The notes below the pieces were generated by a model that searched no databases, was not told where the DNA came from, and worked only from the letters and a program-made list of their open reading frames with translations. From Apis mellifera (Eukaryota > Arthropoda > Insecta > Hymenoptera > Apidae): DNA of 64,000 bases. Shown here piece by piece: positions 14,703-25,359 of the stretch (the first letter of the stretch is position 1; each line of letters opens with the position of its first letter). Where the stretch lies: assembly GCF_003254395.2 (NCBI RefSeq), contig NC_037653.1:2046001-2110000 (forward strand). Reading direction: 5' to 3'. The translations under genes were made by a program, and so were the position numbers.

Positions 14703-14849
14703 TCGAAACGGTAAACCGTTCATCTTGATCGGATCCACCTCCCACCATTCCACTGTCTGCTTGATTTTCTTGCCAGACTGGAGGAGTGGCAGCACTTGTA
14801 CGGAAGGAATCGGAGGTTTGCCCTCCCCACCACCTTCTTGTCTCTTTAT

Positions 14850-15334
14850 TATAGGCAACTTTATTTTTCGTTCCTCGACTCAGGCGCCCTCTTTCCAGGG
14901 AACGAGTCTGTCTTCCTTTTCTTCCTCTCGGTTTTTTTTCCCCCCAAGATATTCTTCCACGGTGGTCGTGCGAGCATGAATTTCTCCCGACGTATCAGAG
15001 AGGCTAGCAAGAGCTACGGACACGAGCGTACGAAGCCAAAGTATCGATTGTTCGCTTTTTTTTTTTCGTTCTTGTTTTTCTTTTTTTTTTCTCTCTTTCT
15101 TTCTCTTTTAGTTGCTTGTGGCCCGGACGCTCGACCGATCTCGTTCAGTGATTCGCGTCGAAGGCGATCATGTATGTATAATATATTTATATATATATAT
15201 ATGTATGTATAGATTTTTTTTTTTTTTATACACGTGTACCACCTCGTTTTGTCACCCACACGGTGTCCAAGTAACGCAGATTAGAAACGTCGAATTTGTT
15301 AACCGTCACGAGATCGTCGTCCGTTCGATTAGAA
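14850..15334 (-). other. Putative 3' untranslated region of the DUF704x-type gene
   Basis: Sequence after the TGA at 15335. The first AATAAA-type signals on the minus strand are at 14865-14860 and 14850-14845, so a transcript of about 0.5 kb of 3' UTR is plausible. The true end is not shown by sequence alone. The region contains a TA/TG microsatellite (15183-15210) and T-runs. Confidence 0.3.
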
Positions 15335-15429
15335 TCACCTGTATATCGCGACGATCGCCGTCAGGGTGACGATCATCAGGTACGTCGATCGAGTAGGTAC
15401 GAAGCCCCGGTTCTCTTCCATACACTGAC
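15335..15429 (-). CDS. Terminal coding exon of the same protein (hydrophobic C-terminal tail, stop)
   Basis: The acceptor TATACTTTCAG precedes 15429. The exon opens with GT, completing a Gly codon with the G left by the 17363 donor. It encodes QCMEENRGFVPTRS followed by TYLMIVTLTAIVAIYR and a TGA at 15337-15335. The last 16 residues are hydrophobic except for a final Arg. This could be a GPI-attachment signal or a short C-terminal membrane anchor, which fits a cell-surface protein. A different reading frame is also open through this stretch, but only this frame joins in phase with the previous exon and gives a membrane tail. The gene therefore ends here and transcription runs towards lower coordinates. 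GPI versus membrane span cannot be settled from sequence alone. Confidence 0.82.
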
Positions 15430-17362
15430 CTGAAAGTATAAAAGAGAGGAATTTGTTTACAGAATTTTTGACGATGACTCTTCGTTTCGAAACTTTTTTC
15501 TTTTTTTTTTTTATATATTATAATTAAATGGAAACAATTTTCAATTTTCGATAATGAAATATGTATTTCGAAATCCATTTTTATTAGGAATTGGTTGAAC
15601 ATAATTTAAATTCAGCACTTAGATTAGGTTATGTTAGATTAGATTGTATTTAAAAATTGGTATTTTTGGTTTACTAGAAAGTGAAAGATTTTTGATTTTT
15701 AAAAAAATAAAAAACGTACGTAAAGATTAATCACGAAACGATGTATAAAATATAACAATGCTAATTTTAAATCAAAGACTTTACATACTGATTCGGTTAT
15801 GTTAATTAGGTTAGATTCACATTTCAACTGTCTATTCGCATTTATCGTCAAAAAAATATCGGAAAAAATATTGATTGGTATCCCAAAACGAGGTTGAACT
15901 TGTTTTTAAATCCCTTGGTTAACATGGTTAGGGTAAAGTGGTGCCATTTAATTCGACATTTATCAACGAGTTGTCACAGTACATTTGTCAGGTGAAGTCG
16001 TCTACGTGTCGCGGCAAATTATGCGTGGCTGTCGTGCACCATCTGCTACCAGAATTTAACTGACGCGGTGGATGACAATTGCTGACGCCACGATTTTGAT
16101 TGGACACTGCAGTCTGTCGCCCTGTCAAACTGCATTCTCCGCCACGAGATGGAATTTCTCTCTCGTCTCTCGCCTCTTTTTCACCGTGGTGGAAACAGCG
16201 GTCGTCGATAAGTTTTCCCGAGGAGCGGCGTCGGATCTCACCGTCGACCAAGCGTAACCTTGATATTTTTCCACGAAAGTCTCGGAGGAAGGGAGATAAG
16301 GATTTCTCTGTTTCCCGAAAAGTTGGCAAAGTATTTGAAAAGCAAATCGGTAGAGATTTCTCAATAAGCGTCGCCAAGTCGTGAAACGAAGCAACGAAGG
16401 GGCAACAAAAGTCGAGGATTCTCGGTGAAGTGACAAGATAACAGTTAAAGTTCCGAGGATGCTTCAAGTTGAAGCACGACTCGAAGCACTGTGCACAGTC
16501 TGATAACGTCGAAGAAATCGGGCAACGAGTACGTAATATAAGTAAAAAGTATTCATTTGTATTTTTCGATCAATCAAAAATATAGATTTCTTTCAATCGA
16601 TCGGTATTAGGATTGTTTATCGACCGAGTATCGAACGTGGTGCCATCTGCAGTCCATTAATTTCTCCAAAAGTCTAACCAAGCTCGAATCCACACGACGT
16701 ATCGTAACGATATTGTACTTTATCATTAAATTGTTAGTCAATATAATAAAATATACCATGTGGTTATGCTACATTGAAATTTGAACTCTGATTTTTTTGA
16801 TCGAATTCGATTTTAAAATTGTTCGACTTTCGATTTATGATTCGAAGATGAAAAATTTTCAATAACTCTTCGTTGCATTTCCTCGCTATTCTAGAAGAGA
16901 AATAGATTTACAAATAGATTTCACATTTGAATAAATCTGATCAAGAAATCCATAGCGCTGGTGAAAAGCTATTTTTCCAAACATGTTTATGACAAAGTAC
17001 TTGCTACTCGTACGATGAAAAATCAAAATATGTACGATTCGACAAGCCTCGACGATTCACTCAAAAGCTAAAGTAAACAAAGGAGAGAAATAGCAAAAGG
17101 TAACGCCATCTCTCGTAAGGAGAGAAAGGAAGAAATAATCGAATCAAGAAAAGGACGCGAGTATCGCGTCTAATTCCTTTCACGATTACTGTTCCCGTAA
17201 ATCTCGAGACGGAGTGCTCGAAGGAGGAAGAAAGATTCTTGCCTAGTTGCCGGAACAAAACAGTTAGATTCGTTGCAGCCGAGACGTTTCCTCGAAGGTC
17301 TTAAGGACTCCTCGAGAGTGAAGTGGTCGAAGGTGAGGAGGTGGAGGGGGGGGGGTACTCAC
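15430..17362 (-). other. Last intron of the DUF704x-type gene
   Basis: 1.93-kb intron between the two final coding exons, with GTGAGT donor and TTTCAG acceptor. It is mostly AT-rich. A less AT-rich block at about 15990-16470 is open in several frames on both strands (up to 159 codons on the minus strand), but none shows recognisable motifs or repeated coding signals. I treat it as intron sequence, possibly with a conserved noncoding element. Confidence 0.7.
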
Positions 17363-17608
17363 CGGTACTGGTAGCATTGAAGGCCAACATTGGCGGGGGT
17401 GGGGGTATTCCCCTCTGGCAGGCCACCTCGCTGGCAGTCAAACTGACAACACCGCCGCTCTCTTTGTACATGAAGCACAGTCTACGGCTGTTCCTGTACG
17501 GTTGGGGCCTGTTGTTCTCGTTCGACCAGCCAGTTCCAGGTGCCAGTTGGGTAGCGATCACGAATTGGGTTCCCTCGGCGTCGAACCACCTACCGTGGCA
17601 GGAGTAAG
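17363..17608 (-). CDS. Exon of the same DUF704x-type protein (Cys-containing domain)
   Basis: 246-nt exon, phase 1 at both ends. The acceptor is TTTCGCAG before 17608 and the donor is TACCG|GTGAGT at 17363. The codon split across the upstream junction is G|CT (Ala), which continues the frame of the 19627-20457 exon. Its 81 full codons begin YSCHGRWFDAEG and include LCFMYKE, ACQRG, a five-proline run at 68-72 and FNATST, an N-glycosylation sequon at Asn77. Cys at 3, 44 and 63 suggest disulphides in an extracellular domain. The Trp/Gly/Cys spacing matches what I remember of the last domain in DUF7042-7045 proteins. If the following intron were retained, the frame would stop about 60 nt later, at 17301. 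A C-run directly after the donor (G-run on the plus strand at 17346-17355) is a local oddity. Confidence 0.88.
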
Positions 17609-17999
17609 CTGCGAAAGAGAAAGCAAAGGCTTCTTTAACCATCCGAAGGGTGGGGAAAGGCGAACTTCTCGAATAATAGTGGAGAGACGGTATCGTCCAA
17701 GTCGCTCGTTAACCCTCGAGTGCCATTATCCTTTAAATAAACTTTGACGAGTTTCACGACGCTGAATGTGAGGGGAAATAAAAGTTCCATTCTATTGCAA
17801 GAATTGACAAATCTTTGACGTGACGGTCTATACGTTTAATACCGGGTTTAATTAATTCTGGCAGCCAGAATAATTCGAGTTCTTTCTTCTTCGTTTGTTA
17901 ATTGAGCAAAGAAAGTGAGCAACGATTATACGTTAGCAAAATATTGGATTTGAAGTTGTTTAACGCGTAATAAGAATGTGATAAGAATTTTTATTATTA

Positions 18000-19284
18000 T
18001 TGGGTTGGCAACTAAGTAATTGCGGATTTTTCTTAGAAAATCAAAGACAATTTTTTCATGGAACTAAATAACTTTATTCTGTAATGTGTTGCCCATTTTG
18101 ATCAATGACCTTTTGCCATCTTTCAGGCAGCATCATAATCCCACGTTCATTAAATTTCTGGTTTTTATTAGCAAAAAACTGAATCAGGTACGATTTGATA
18201 TCATCATCATTATTGAAATTTTTACCATTCAAGGAGTTTTGTAAAGATCGAAGCAAAAAATAATCAGATGGTGCAAGGTCAGGACTATATGATGGATGTG
18301 GCAAAACATCCCAATCAAGCTCCAATAATTTTTGCCGAGTGACCAAAGATGTGTGTGGCCTTGCATTGTCATGATGGAATACAACACCTTTTCGATTTGT
18401 CAATTCGAGCCGCTTTTCTTCAACTGCATTGTTTAATTTCGTTAGTTGTTCAATGTAGATAACAGAATTGATCGTTCGGTTGGGTGGTAAGAGTTCAAAA
18501 TAAATAATTCCTTTGTAATCCCACCAAACTGATAACAAAACCTTCTTTCGATGAATACCAGCTTTTGATGTTGTTTGAGCTGGTTCACATTGCCTGCTCC
18601 ACGATCTTTTCCGCTTGATATTGCTGTAGAACTCATTTTTCATCGCCAGTTATCAGTCGTTTTAAAAATGGATCATTTTCATTACATTTCTTTAGCAAAT
18701 CGCAGCTGTTAATGCGTTGCGTTAAATGCTTTTCTTTCAATTCGTGAGGAATCCATGTATCGAGTTTTTGAACATAGCCAAGTTGTTTTAAGTGGTTTTC
18801 AATGCATGTATGCGATACATGAAGGTTCTCTGTAATCTCACGAGTTGTACTGTGACGATCCGAATCGATTATTGCTTTGATTAGGTCGTCATCAACTTCA
18901 ACTGGACGACCAGAGCGTTTTTCGTCTTTGAGTGAAAAATCACCAGAACGAAATTTGTCAAACCAATTTTGACACTGCCGTTCTTTTAAGACTTCGTCGC
19001 CATAAACAGCACATAACTTTTTGTGAGCTTGCGATGTGTTTTTCCCTTTGCGAAAATAAAAAAGCAAAATATGACGATAATGTTCCTTTTGATTTTCCAT
19101 TTTTCAACGAACGCCAAACGAAAACTACGCAACCGATCAAAAAACTTTTTTTACTGATTGACAGCTGAATTGCCAACTATCAAATAACAAAATGTGTTTT
19201 ACATTTGGACTACGCTAGCAAACCTAAAAATTCAACTGAAGCCATCTATGAGTGAAATCCGCAATTACTTAGTTGCCAACTCAA
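18000..19284 (-). mobile_element. Full-length mariner (Tc1/mariner) element, disabled
   Basis: 1285-bp element flanked by TA (17998-17999 and 19285-19286), the mariner target-site duplication. Terminal inverted repeats of about 30 bp begin TTGGGTTGGCAACTAAGT on the left and TTGAGTTGGCAACTAAGT on the right, differing at one position. The single transposase gene is on the minus strand and is broken. The near-identical ends and mostly preserved reading frame suggest a fairly recent insertion. The terminal repeat and protein resemble mellifera-subfamily mariners of honey bee (Ammar-type), as far as I recall; the exact subfamily needs a database match. Confidence 0.95.
18074..19100 (-). pseudogene. 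Mariner transposase pseudogene
   Basis: Two overlapping frames cover a normal-length transposase of about 345 residues. The first (19100-18633) has the N-terminal helix-turn-helix region, a WIPHEL motif (WVPHEL in the family) and ends at TGDEK, which holds the first catalytic Asp. There a TGA replaces the expected Trp codon and the frame shifts. The second (18643-18074) carries the HDNARPH Asp and the YSPDLAPSDYF block, with 34 residues between the second and third catalytic Asp, the D34D spacing of mariners. The catalytic triad is thus all present, but split by the stop and frameshift, so this copy should make no active enzyme. Confidence 0.93.
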
Positions 19285-19626
19285 TAATATTTATTTAATA
19301 TTTATTTATAATATTTGAATATTTATTTAAAAATAGATTTGAATTAAAAGTTTTCATCTAGCTTTTAGAATTTATTAAAATTGTTATTAATTTTGACAAT
19401 GAAAATAATTCTGAATGAATTACAGTTATCAAAAATATGCAATTTAGATAAAGCCACTTCAAACTGACTTTGATTTTGGTGTATATTATACAATTTATTA
19501 TAATAATAAAAATATTGGATTTATCTTGCTCGCTTATCAATACTTCAATGATATCCATTTTCTAAGAGTGTATTACCGGATTGAAAACTGAAGAAGCGTG
19601 ATCAAGATCATGGAACATGGACTCAC

Positions 19627-20457
19627 CAATAGCATTGTCGTCGACGCAATCCGTCTGGAATTCCATTCTATCCGCGGTGGAGCACCCGATAGTGATGGTG
19701 GTAACCTCCGAGCTGCATCTGGACACATCCTCCTCCCTCTTCTCCCTTTTTTCGAACGACCGATTGCCGGAATCCAGCTCCTCCACGTTTCTCCTCCTCC
19801 TCTTCCTCCTCCTCCTCCTCCTCGTCAAAATATTCCCTCCCCTGCCCGACCTCTTCTTGGGCAGGTCGGCGGTGTCCGGGTAATCGCCGAAATAATCCTC
19901 CTGCACCTCGAGCATGCTGGACCCGTCACTGTCGTCGAAATCGGTCGTCCAGAATTGCCTGATTCGCGCGAAATTATCCGCGTCCATCCCAAAGTCCTCC
20001 ATCTTTCTCCTCGACCTGTTCACCCCGATCTCGCGCACCCTTCTCACCTTCGACCTCGTCGAGCCTTGCTCCTCGGACCTTCTCACCTTCGATCTCGCAC
20101 GATCCCGCAACAAATCCTCGATGTCCAGGCTCCTCTTCGACGACGCCTCCTCCAGGCTGTGCTCCCTATGGTTTCTGTTGTTGCGGTTCGACCTGGCACG
20201 CCTGCCCATACGCTCGTGGACGAGGTACTCGTTGTTGGCCACCCTGCGTTTCTCCACGTCGAAGTCGAGCTTCCTGCCCCGTCGATCCTCCTGGATACGT
20301 TCCTGGGCGTGTCGAACTTTCTCCCTGTCACGCCTCACGACGGCCCCCTCCTGGTGCTGGCTCCTGCGGCTCTCACGAATGTTCCTCTGGTTCCGGTTCA
20401 CCCCAGTCACCGTAAATTTGCCCAAGTATGGGCACGTACGCGGCTCCGGGGAGCTTG
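19627..20457 (-). CDS. Exon of a DUF704x-type cysteine-rich surface protein (first visible exon, basic insert)
   Basis: 831-nt internal exon. On the minus strand the acceptor is a pyrimidine-rich tract ending CGAAATTTCAG, with the exon starting at 20457. The donor ATTG|GTGAGT ends the exon at 19627. It holds 276 full codons and is phase 1 at both ends. Residues 3-19 read PEPRTCPYLGKFTVTG; residues 247-270 hold three Cys (247, 258, 270) in a CSSEV...GC...MEF...C pattern. I recall this as one domain in the arthropod DUF7042-7045 family (secreted or membrane-anchored, function unknown). Between the halves lies an insert of about 225 residues, rich in Arg/Glu, with RSKVRR twice, an acidic stretch near 172-197 and a poly-Arg run at 212-222. 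Exon identity is firm from length, GC content, splice sites and phase fit with the next exon. The family name is from memory. A long antisense open frame over this exon is a shadow. Confidence 0.85.
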
Positions 20458-22621
20458 CTGAAATTTCGAAGAAGAAATCGGTGAGAGGGGAGGGGAAAAA
20501 TCCTTTTTCGAGGAGAATAAAAATTTTTCTCGATTTTTGAGATTCTTTACGATTGTACATAGTTATTATTCATCTTTTTGATTTTTTTTTCTTTTGTTTC
20601 TATTTGGCAAGTGGGAAAATTTATTATGAAAAAGATATTATATAGATTATATGAATAATTCATTTTTTTGTTATATAAATGTAAGATACAATTGTTTCTA
20701 ATGTGGGAAATTTGTTTATTGATGTAATGTCTTTTTTGGAATATTTATAGTTTTGGAAACTTAAACGATTTTGAAAGTTAAGAGTATTAATAACATGTCT
20801 CTCTTTGATTTTGATTGCTGAAATTTCGAAGGAGAAATCGGTGAGAGGGGAGGGGGAAAAGCCTTCTTCGAGGAGAATAAAAATTTTTCTCGAGATTTTT
20901 GACGAGATTCTTTACGATTGTATATTAGTCATGTTTTTGATTTTTCTTTTTTTTTTTGTTTCTATTTGGAGAGTGGGAAAATTTATTATGAGAGAGATAC
21001 TACGTAGATTGTATGAATTTCATGAGTTTTTTTGTTATATAAATGTAAGATACAATTGTTTCTAATTGAAAATTTGTTTATTGATGTAATGTCTTTTTTG
21101 GAATATTTATAGTTTTGGAAACTTAAACGATTTTGAAAGTTAAGAGTATTAATAACATGTCTCTCTTTGATTTTGATTGCTGAAATTTCGAAGGAGAAAT
21201 CGGTGAGAGGGGAGGGGGAAAAGCCTTTTTCGAGGAGAATAAAAATTTTTCTCGAGATTTTTGACGAGATTCTTTACGATTGTATATTAGTCATGTTTTT
21301 GATTTTTCTTTTTTTTTTTTGTTTCTATTTGGAGAGTGGGAAAATTTATTATGAGAGAGATACTACGTAGATTGTATGAATTTCATGAGTTTTTTTGTTA
21401 TATAAATGTAAGATACAATTGTTTCTAATTGAAAATTTGTTTATTGATGTAATGCCTTTCTTGGAATATTTATAGTTTTGGAAACTTAAACGATTTTGAA
21501 AGTTAAGACTATTAATAACATGTCTCTCTTTGATTTTGATTGCTGAAATTTCGAAGGAGAAATCGGTGAGAGGGGAGGAGAGGAAAGCCTTTTTCGAGGA
21601 GAATAAAAATTTTTCTCGAGATTTTTGACGAGATTCTTTACGATTGTACATAGTTATTCATTCATCTTTTTGATTTTTTTTTTTGTTTCTATTTGGAGAG
21701 TGAGGAAATTTATTATGAAAGAGATACTATATAAATTATATGAATAATTTCATTTTTTTGTTATATAAATGTAAGATACAATTGTTTCTAATTGAAAATT
21801 TATTATTTATTGATGTAATGCCTTTCTTGGAATATTTATAGTTTTGGAAACTTAAACGATTTTGAAAGTTAAGAGTATTAATAACATGTCTCTCTTTGAT
21901 TTTGATTGCTGAAATTTCGAAGGAGAAATCGGTGAGAGGGGAGGAGAGGAAAGCCTTTTTCGAGGAGAATAAAAATTTTTCTCGAGATTTTTGACGAGAT
22001 TCTTTACGATTGTACATAGTTATTCATTCATCTTTTTGATTTTTTTTTTTGTTTCTATTTGGAGAGTGAGGAAATTTATTATGAAAGAGATACTATATAA
22101 ATTATATGAATAATTTCATTTTTTTGTTATATAAATGTAAGATACAATTGTTTCTAATTGAAAATTTATTATTTATTGATGTAATGCCTTTCTTGGAATA
22201 TTTATAGTTTTGGAAACTTAAACGATTTTGAAAGTTAAGAGTATTAATAACATGTCTCTCTTTGATTTTGATTGCTGAAATTTCGAAGGAGAAATCGGTG
22301 AGAGGGGAGGGGGAAAGCCTTTTTCGAGGAGAATAAAAATTTTTCTCGAGATTTTTGACGAGATTCTTTACGATTGTATATTCATCTTTTTGATTTTTTT
22401 TTTTGTTTCTATTTGGCAAATGGGAAAATTTATTATGAGAGAGATATTATATAGATTATATGAATAATTTCATTTTTTTATTATATAAATGTAAGATACA
22501 ATTGTTTCTAATGTTGGAAATTTGTTTATTGATATAATGCCTCGTTTCTTGGAATATTTTAGAAATTTAAATGATTTTAAAAGTTAAGAGTATTAATAAC
22601 ACGTCTCTCTTTGATTTTTAT
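20457..22621. repeat. Tandem array of about 363-bp units carrying copies of the adjacent 3' splice site
   Basis: Six head-to-tail copies. The anchor AAATTTCGAA begins at 20461, 20821, 21183, 21546, 21912 and 22278, giving periods of 360, 362, 363, 366 and 366 bp. The last copy is more diverged. The copies starting at 21546 and 21912 look nearly identical, as do 20821 and 21183, a pattern typical of unequal exchange. The array begins only a few bases inside the coding exon. Each unit therefore repeats the intron's polypyrimidine tract and CGAAATTTCAG acceptor (minus strand), but not the coding sequence after it. Short open frames recurring in each unit are by-products. Confidence 0.95.
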
Positions 22622-22926
22622 AGGTTATGTATGAATAGTGTTGTCATTTAGATTGTATTTAACATGAGCACGAATTACTAAAATAGGATACCTTCAAAAA
22701 CATTTTATTCTGAAATTAAAACACGTATATATTCAAATTTGTGTTGGAACAAATTACTTATAACTTAATAAAACATTTTATTATTTTTTGCAATTTCTTT
22801 ATCCTTTCTTTATCGATTAAATTATGCAAAGCAGTGTTGTTCAATGTTTGTTTCTATTTTTTTACTAGTTTTATAAATTTTTGAAGAAAAAATCGACAGT
22901 GCATTGAATATAATAAGACATATATT

Positions 22927-22962
22927 TAATATAGACATTAATATAGACATTAATATAGACAT
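22927..22962 (+). repeat. 12-bp minisatellite, three copies
   Basis: TAATATAGACAT repeated three times exactly, flanked by related ATATTTAT sequence. Confidence 0.9.
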
Positions 22963-25312
22963 ATATATTTATATAATAAGACATTATAAAGTGAAAAGAT
23001 TTCCAATGTTCGTGAAATGATAAAAATAATTATTCTATATAATTGGAAAATGGTACAATTACGTAACGAATAAAAAAATATCAAATTATCAGTGACATGG
23101 AAAAGTCACGTCAATTTAGGTCAACCTTACTTCAATATTATCTCTTAAAATTTTAAATTGACGTATCAATTCCTCCAATTTGGAATTGACAGTTTAATAA
23201 CAAGAATAGACTCGTGATCACTGTTAGTGATAGCCGACGTGGTCTTTGAAAAATCTCGGAAAATATCCCGATATTAAATGTCTAAAAACTATCGAAACTC
23301 TGTCAAGATGGCTCTGAATCGATTAGAACCTTTTCACCACCATCAGCGACATCTCGATAATTCCATCTGTCTATAAACTTTAGATCCAGAGATCCCTTAA
23401 GAAAGAACAGGGACAATCGCAGACAAGAGACATTAGACATCGGTTGAATTACAAATTGTACTTGTAGTACAGCTTGGACAATCTTGACAAGAAATTTGCG
23501 TCTATCGATCTTCTCTAATCGATGTTTTCTTGTCCAAAGATCGATCTTTAAGAAGGAAGAAACATTTCTCTGAAATTCATGGCATTCCTTCTTATCGATA
23601 GACTACCTTCTTTCTTGATGGAATTTTTTTTAAATATTATCTCGTACAAGGAATAATTTTATGCAGAATTTATGGTAATTATTTACACGAAAGAAAGATG
23701 ATGATCTCAGAATATATTCAATTCTTTCTACTGTTAATAATAAATTAACCTAAATCCATTTTTCTTTACGATATCTGTGAATAAAAAGATTAAAGTATTA
23801 TCGAACGTAACCTAACCTAATTTCACACAAATGTTAACACGATAATGTGAAAAATATTCTTTTCTTTTTCAAAATCACTGAAATTTCTCTTTTCTGAAAA
23901 TCATCAAAGTGCAATCTATCATTTTTTTTGGAACGAGATAACACAAGATGCACTAATTGACAAAGAAGGAAAGCATCACAATTTATAATAATCAGAAAAT
24001 GCTCGAAGCCTACTGGTGTCTATTAATGGAAGCTCGTTAGACGCCAGAAGAAGAGGGAAGGAACGAGCGGTTCGCCAACGCGATGGAGGAGGATAGCGGA
24101 ATACCATAACGAGAGATCGGGGGCATAGTCGAGGCACAATGCGAACTCTAACGAGACAAATCTGACGTCGCACCCTCGGGCCAGTCCTTCCTTCTCAGCA
24201 ACAACTCCTCCCTCTTCCACGGCTCACGACAGAATTTCCAGGATTTTCCATCTCCATCTCCGTCGTTTCATGGCGGTACCCATGGCGAGCTATTATTTTC
24301 GGGCTTAATGAGGCGGCTCGGAGTGGGCATGGATCCAAGACGGTGAACAAACATCGCGGACCTCGACGTGACGGAATATTTGTTAAGCTTTGGCGCCAGT
24401 GTCGAGAGATCATCGATTTTTCGCCTCTCGAACTTCATCTCGACGCCCCCTCGAGAGAAAAATTCGAACCACCGTTTTACCGATGTAAAAGATTTCAGAC
24501 TTCCTGCTTCGACGACAGATTTCGTTGTTTTCCCTCCATTATATATATAATCCTCATCGATTTAGGTGTCTTGTTTACGTTCCATCTTTTAACCTATAAA
24601 TCGTAGAATTTGTATTATTCGTTTCAAATTTATGGAATTATATATATTTATCGTATTATAATTTGTCGAAATGATAAAATTCTTTTAAATAATTCGAAAG
24701 AAAAATTTCCAACTTTATTTTAAACGTTCGTTCCAAGTTATTTTTACGGTTAATTAGACAAGGGACTTGATTTTTTCGACTCGTTAAGCGATTCTCCCGA
24801 TACGAAAAATCCCGGCCAAAGGTATGGATCCACAGTGGTGAGCCGTCCTTTTCTCTCTCTCTCTCTCTCTTTTCTTCTTACTCTTTTTGCGTTTCGATCG
24901 AGAGAACAAATCGTGAAGTTCGACGATCGTTAATTACGTTCGTCGAGGGAAAGTTTTGACAATGTATTGCGGAATTGGTGCCGGTGGCACGGATTTCAAT
25001 GGCAAAGTAGCAAAGTTCCACCGGTGACTGGTTGCCCCTGTAACTTTCCACTTTTCGTTCAATTTCACCGCGCTTTGTTAACGGCCGGTGTCGTAAAACG
25101 CGGCGTACTTAATATAATCGAAATTTATTAACGTTTCCGTATAATGGAAACATTAACAATACCGTTTGGATTTCTTTCTTTCTCTCGTGTAATTCGACGA
25201 ATTGGATTATTGTTCCCGGCCCCCCCAATTAACACTCGTGACTCGAATTAATATATTCGGACATTATGGCGCGCGAGAGATTGTTAATCTGATGGATTGT
25301 ATTATTCTTCGT

Positions 25313-25314
<2 letters not shown>

Positions 25315-25355
<41 letters not shown>
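25315..25355. repeat. (TA)n microsatellite
   Basis: About 20 TA units in noncoding AT-rich DNA. Confidence 0.95.

Positions 25356-25359
<4 letters not shown>

Larger units (their letters stand above)
8396..14849. other. Noncoding DNA, microsatellite- and pyrimidine-rich
   Basis: Holds CT/CA-rich tracts (9665-9690, 10750-10945), a TA/TG repeat (12346-12379), the AGCTATTA cluster (13205-13320) and long T-rich runs around 14310-14480. A small plus-strand frame at 12460-12669 has a hydrophobic start but nothing else to support it. Confidence 0.55.
17609..19626 (-). other. Intron enlarged by a mariner insertion
   Basis: 2.02-kb phase-1 intron. Removing the 1285-bp mariner and one TA leaves about 0.73 kb of ordinary AT-rich intron. 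The transposon lies in the same orientation as the host gene. Confidence 0.8.

Noticed and set aside
15988..16467. 159-codon minus-strand frame in the last intron
   Set aside because: Other frames on both strands are equally open here, there are no recognisable motifs, and no splice pattern links it to the gene.
19598..20461. 287-codon plus-strand open frame
   Set aside because: It is antisense to the GC-rich coding exon, which has correct splice sites and phase on the minus strand. The frame is a shadow with low-complexity Leu/Pro/Arg content.
21349..22419. Recurrent frames starting MYNRKESRQK in the tandem array
   Set aside because: They repeat because the noncoding unit repeats. They span the intron's splice acceptor and have AT-rich, non-protein-like ends.
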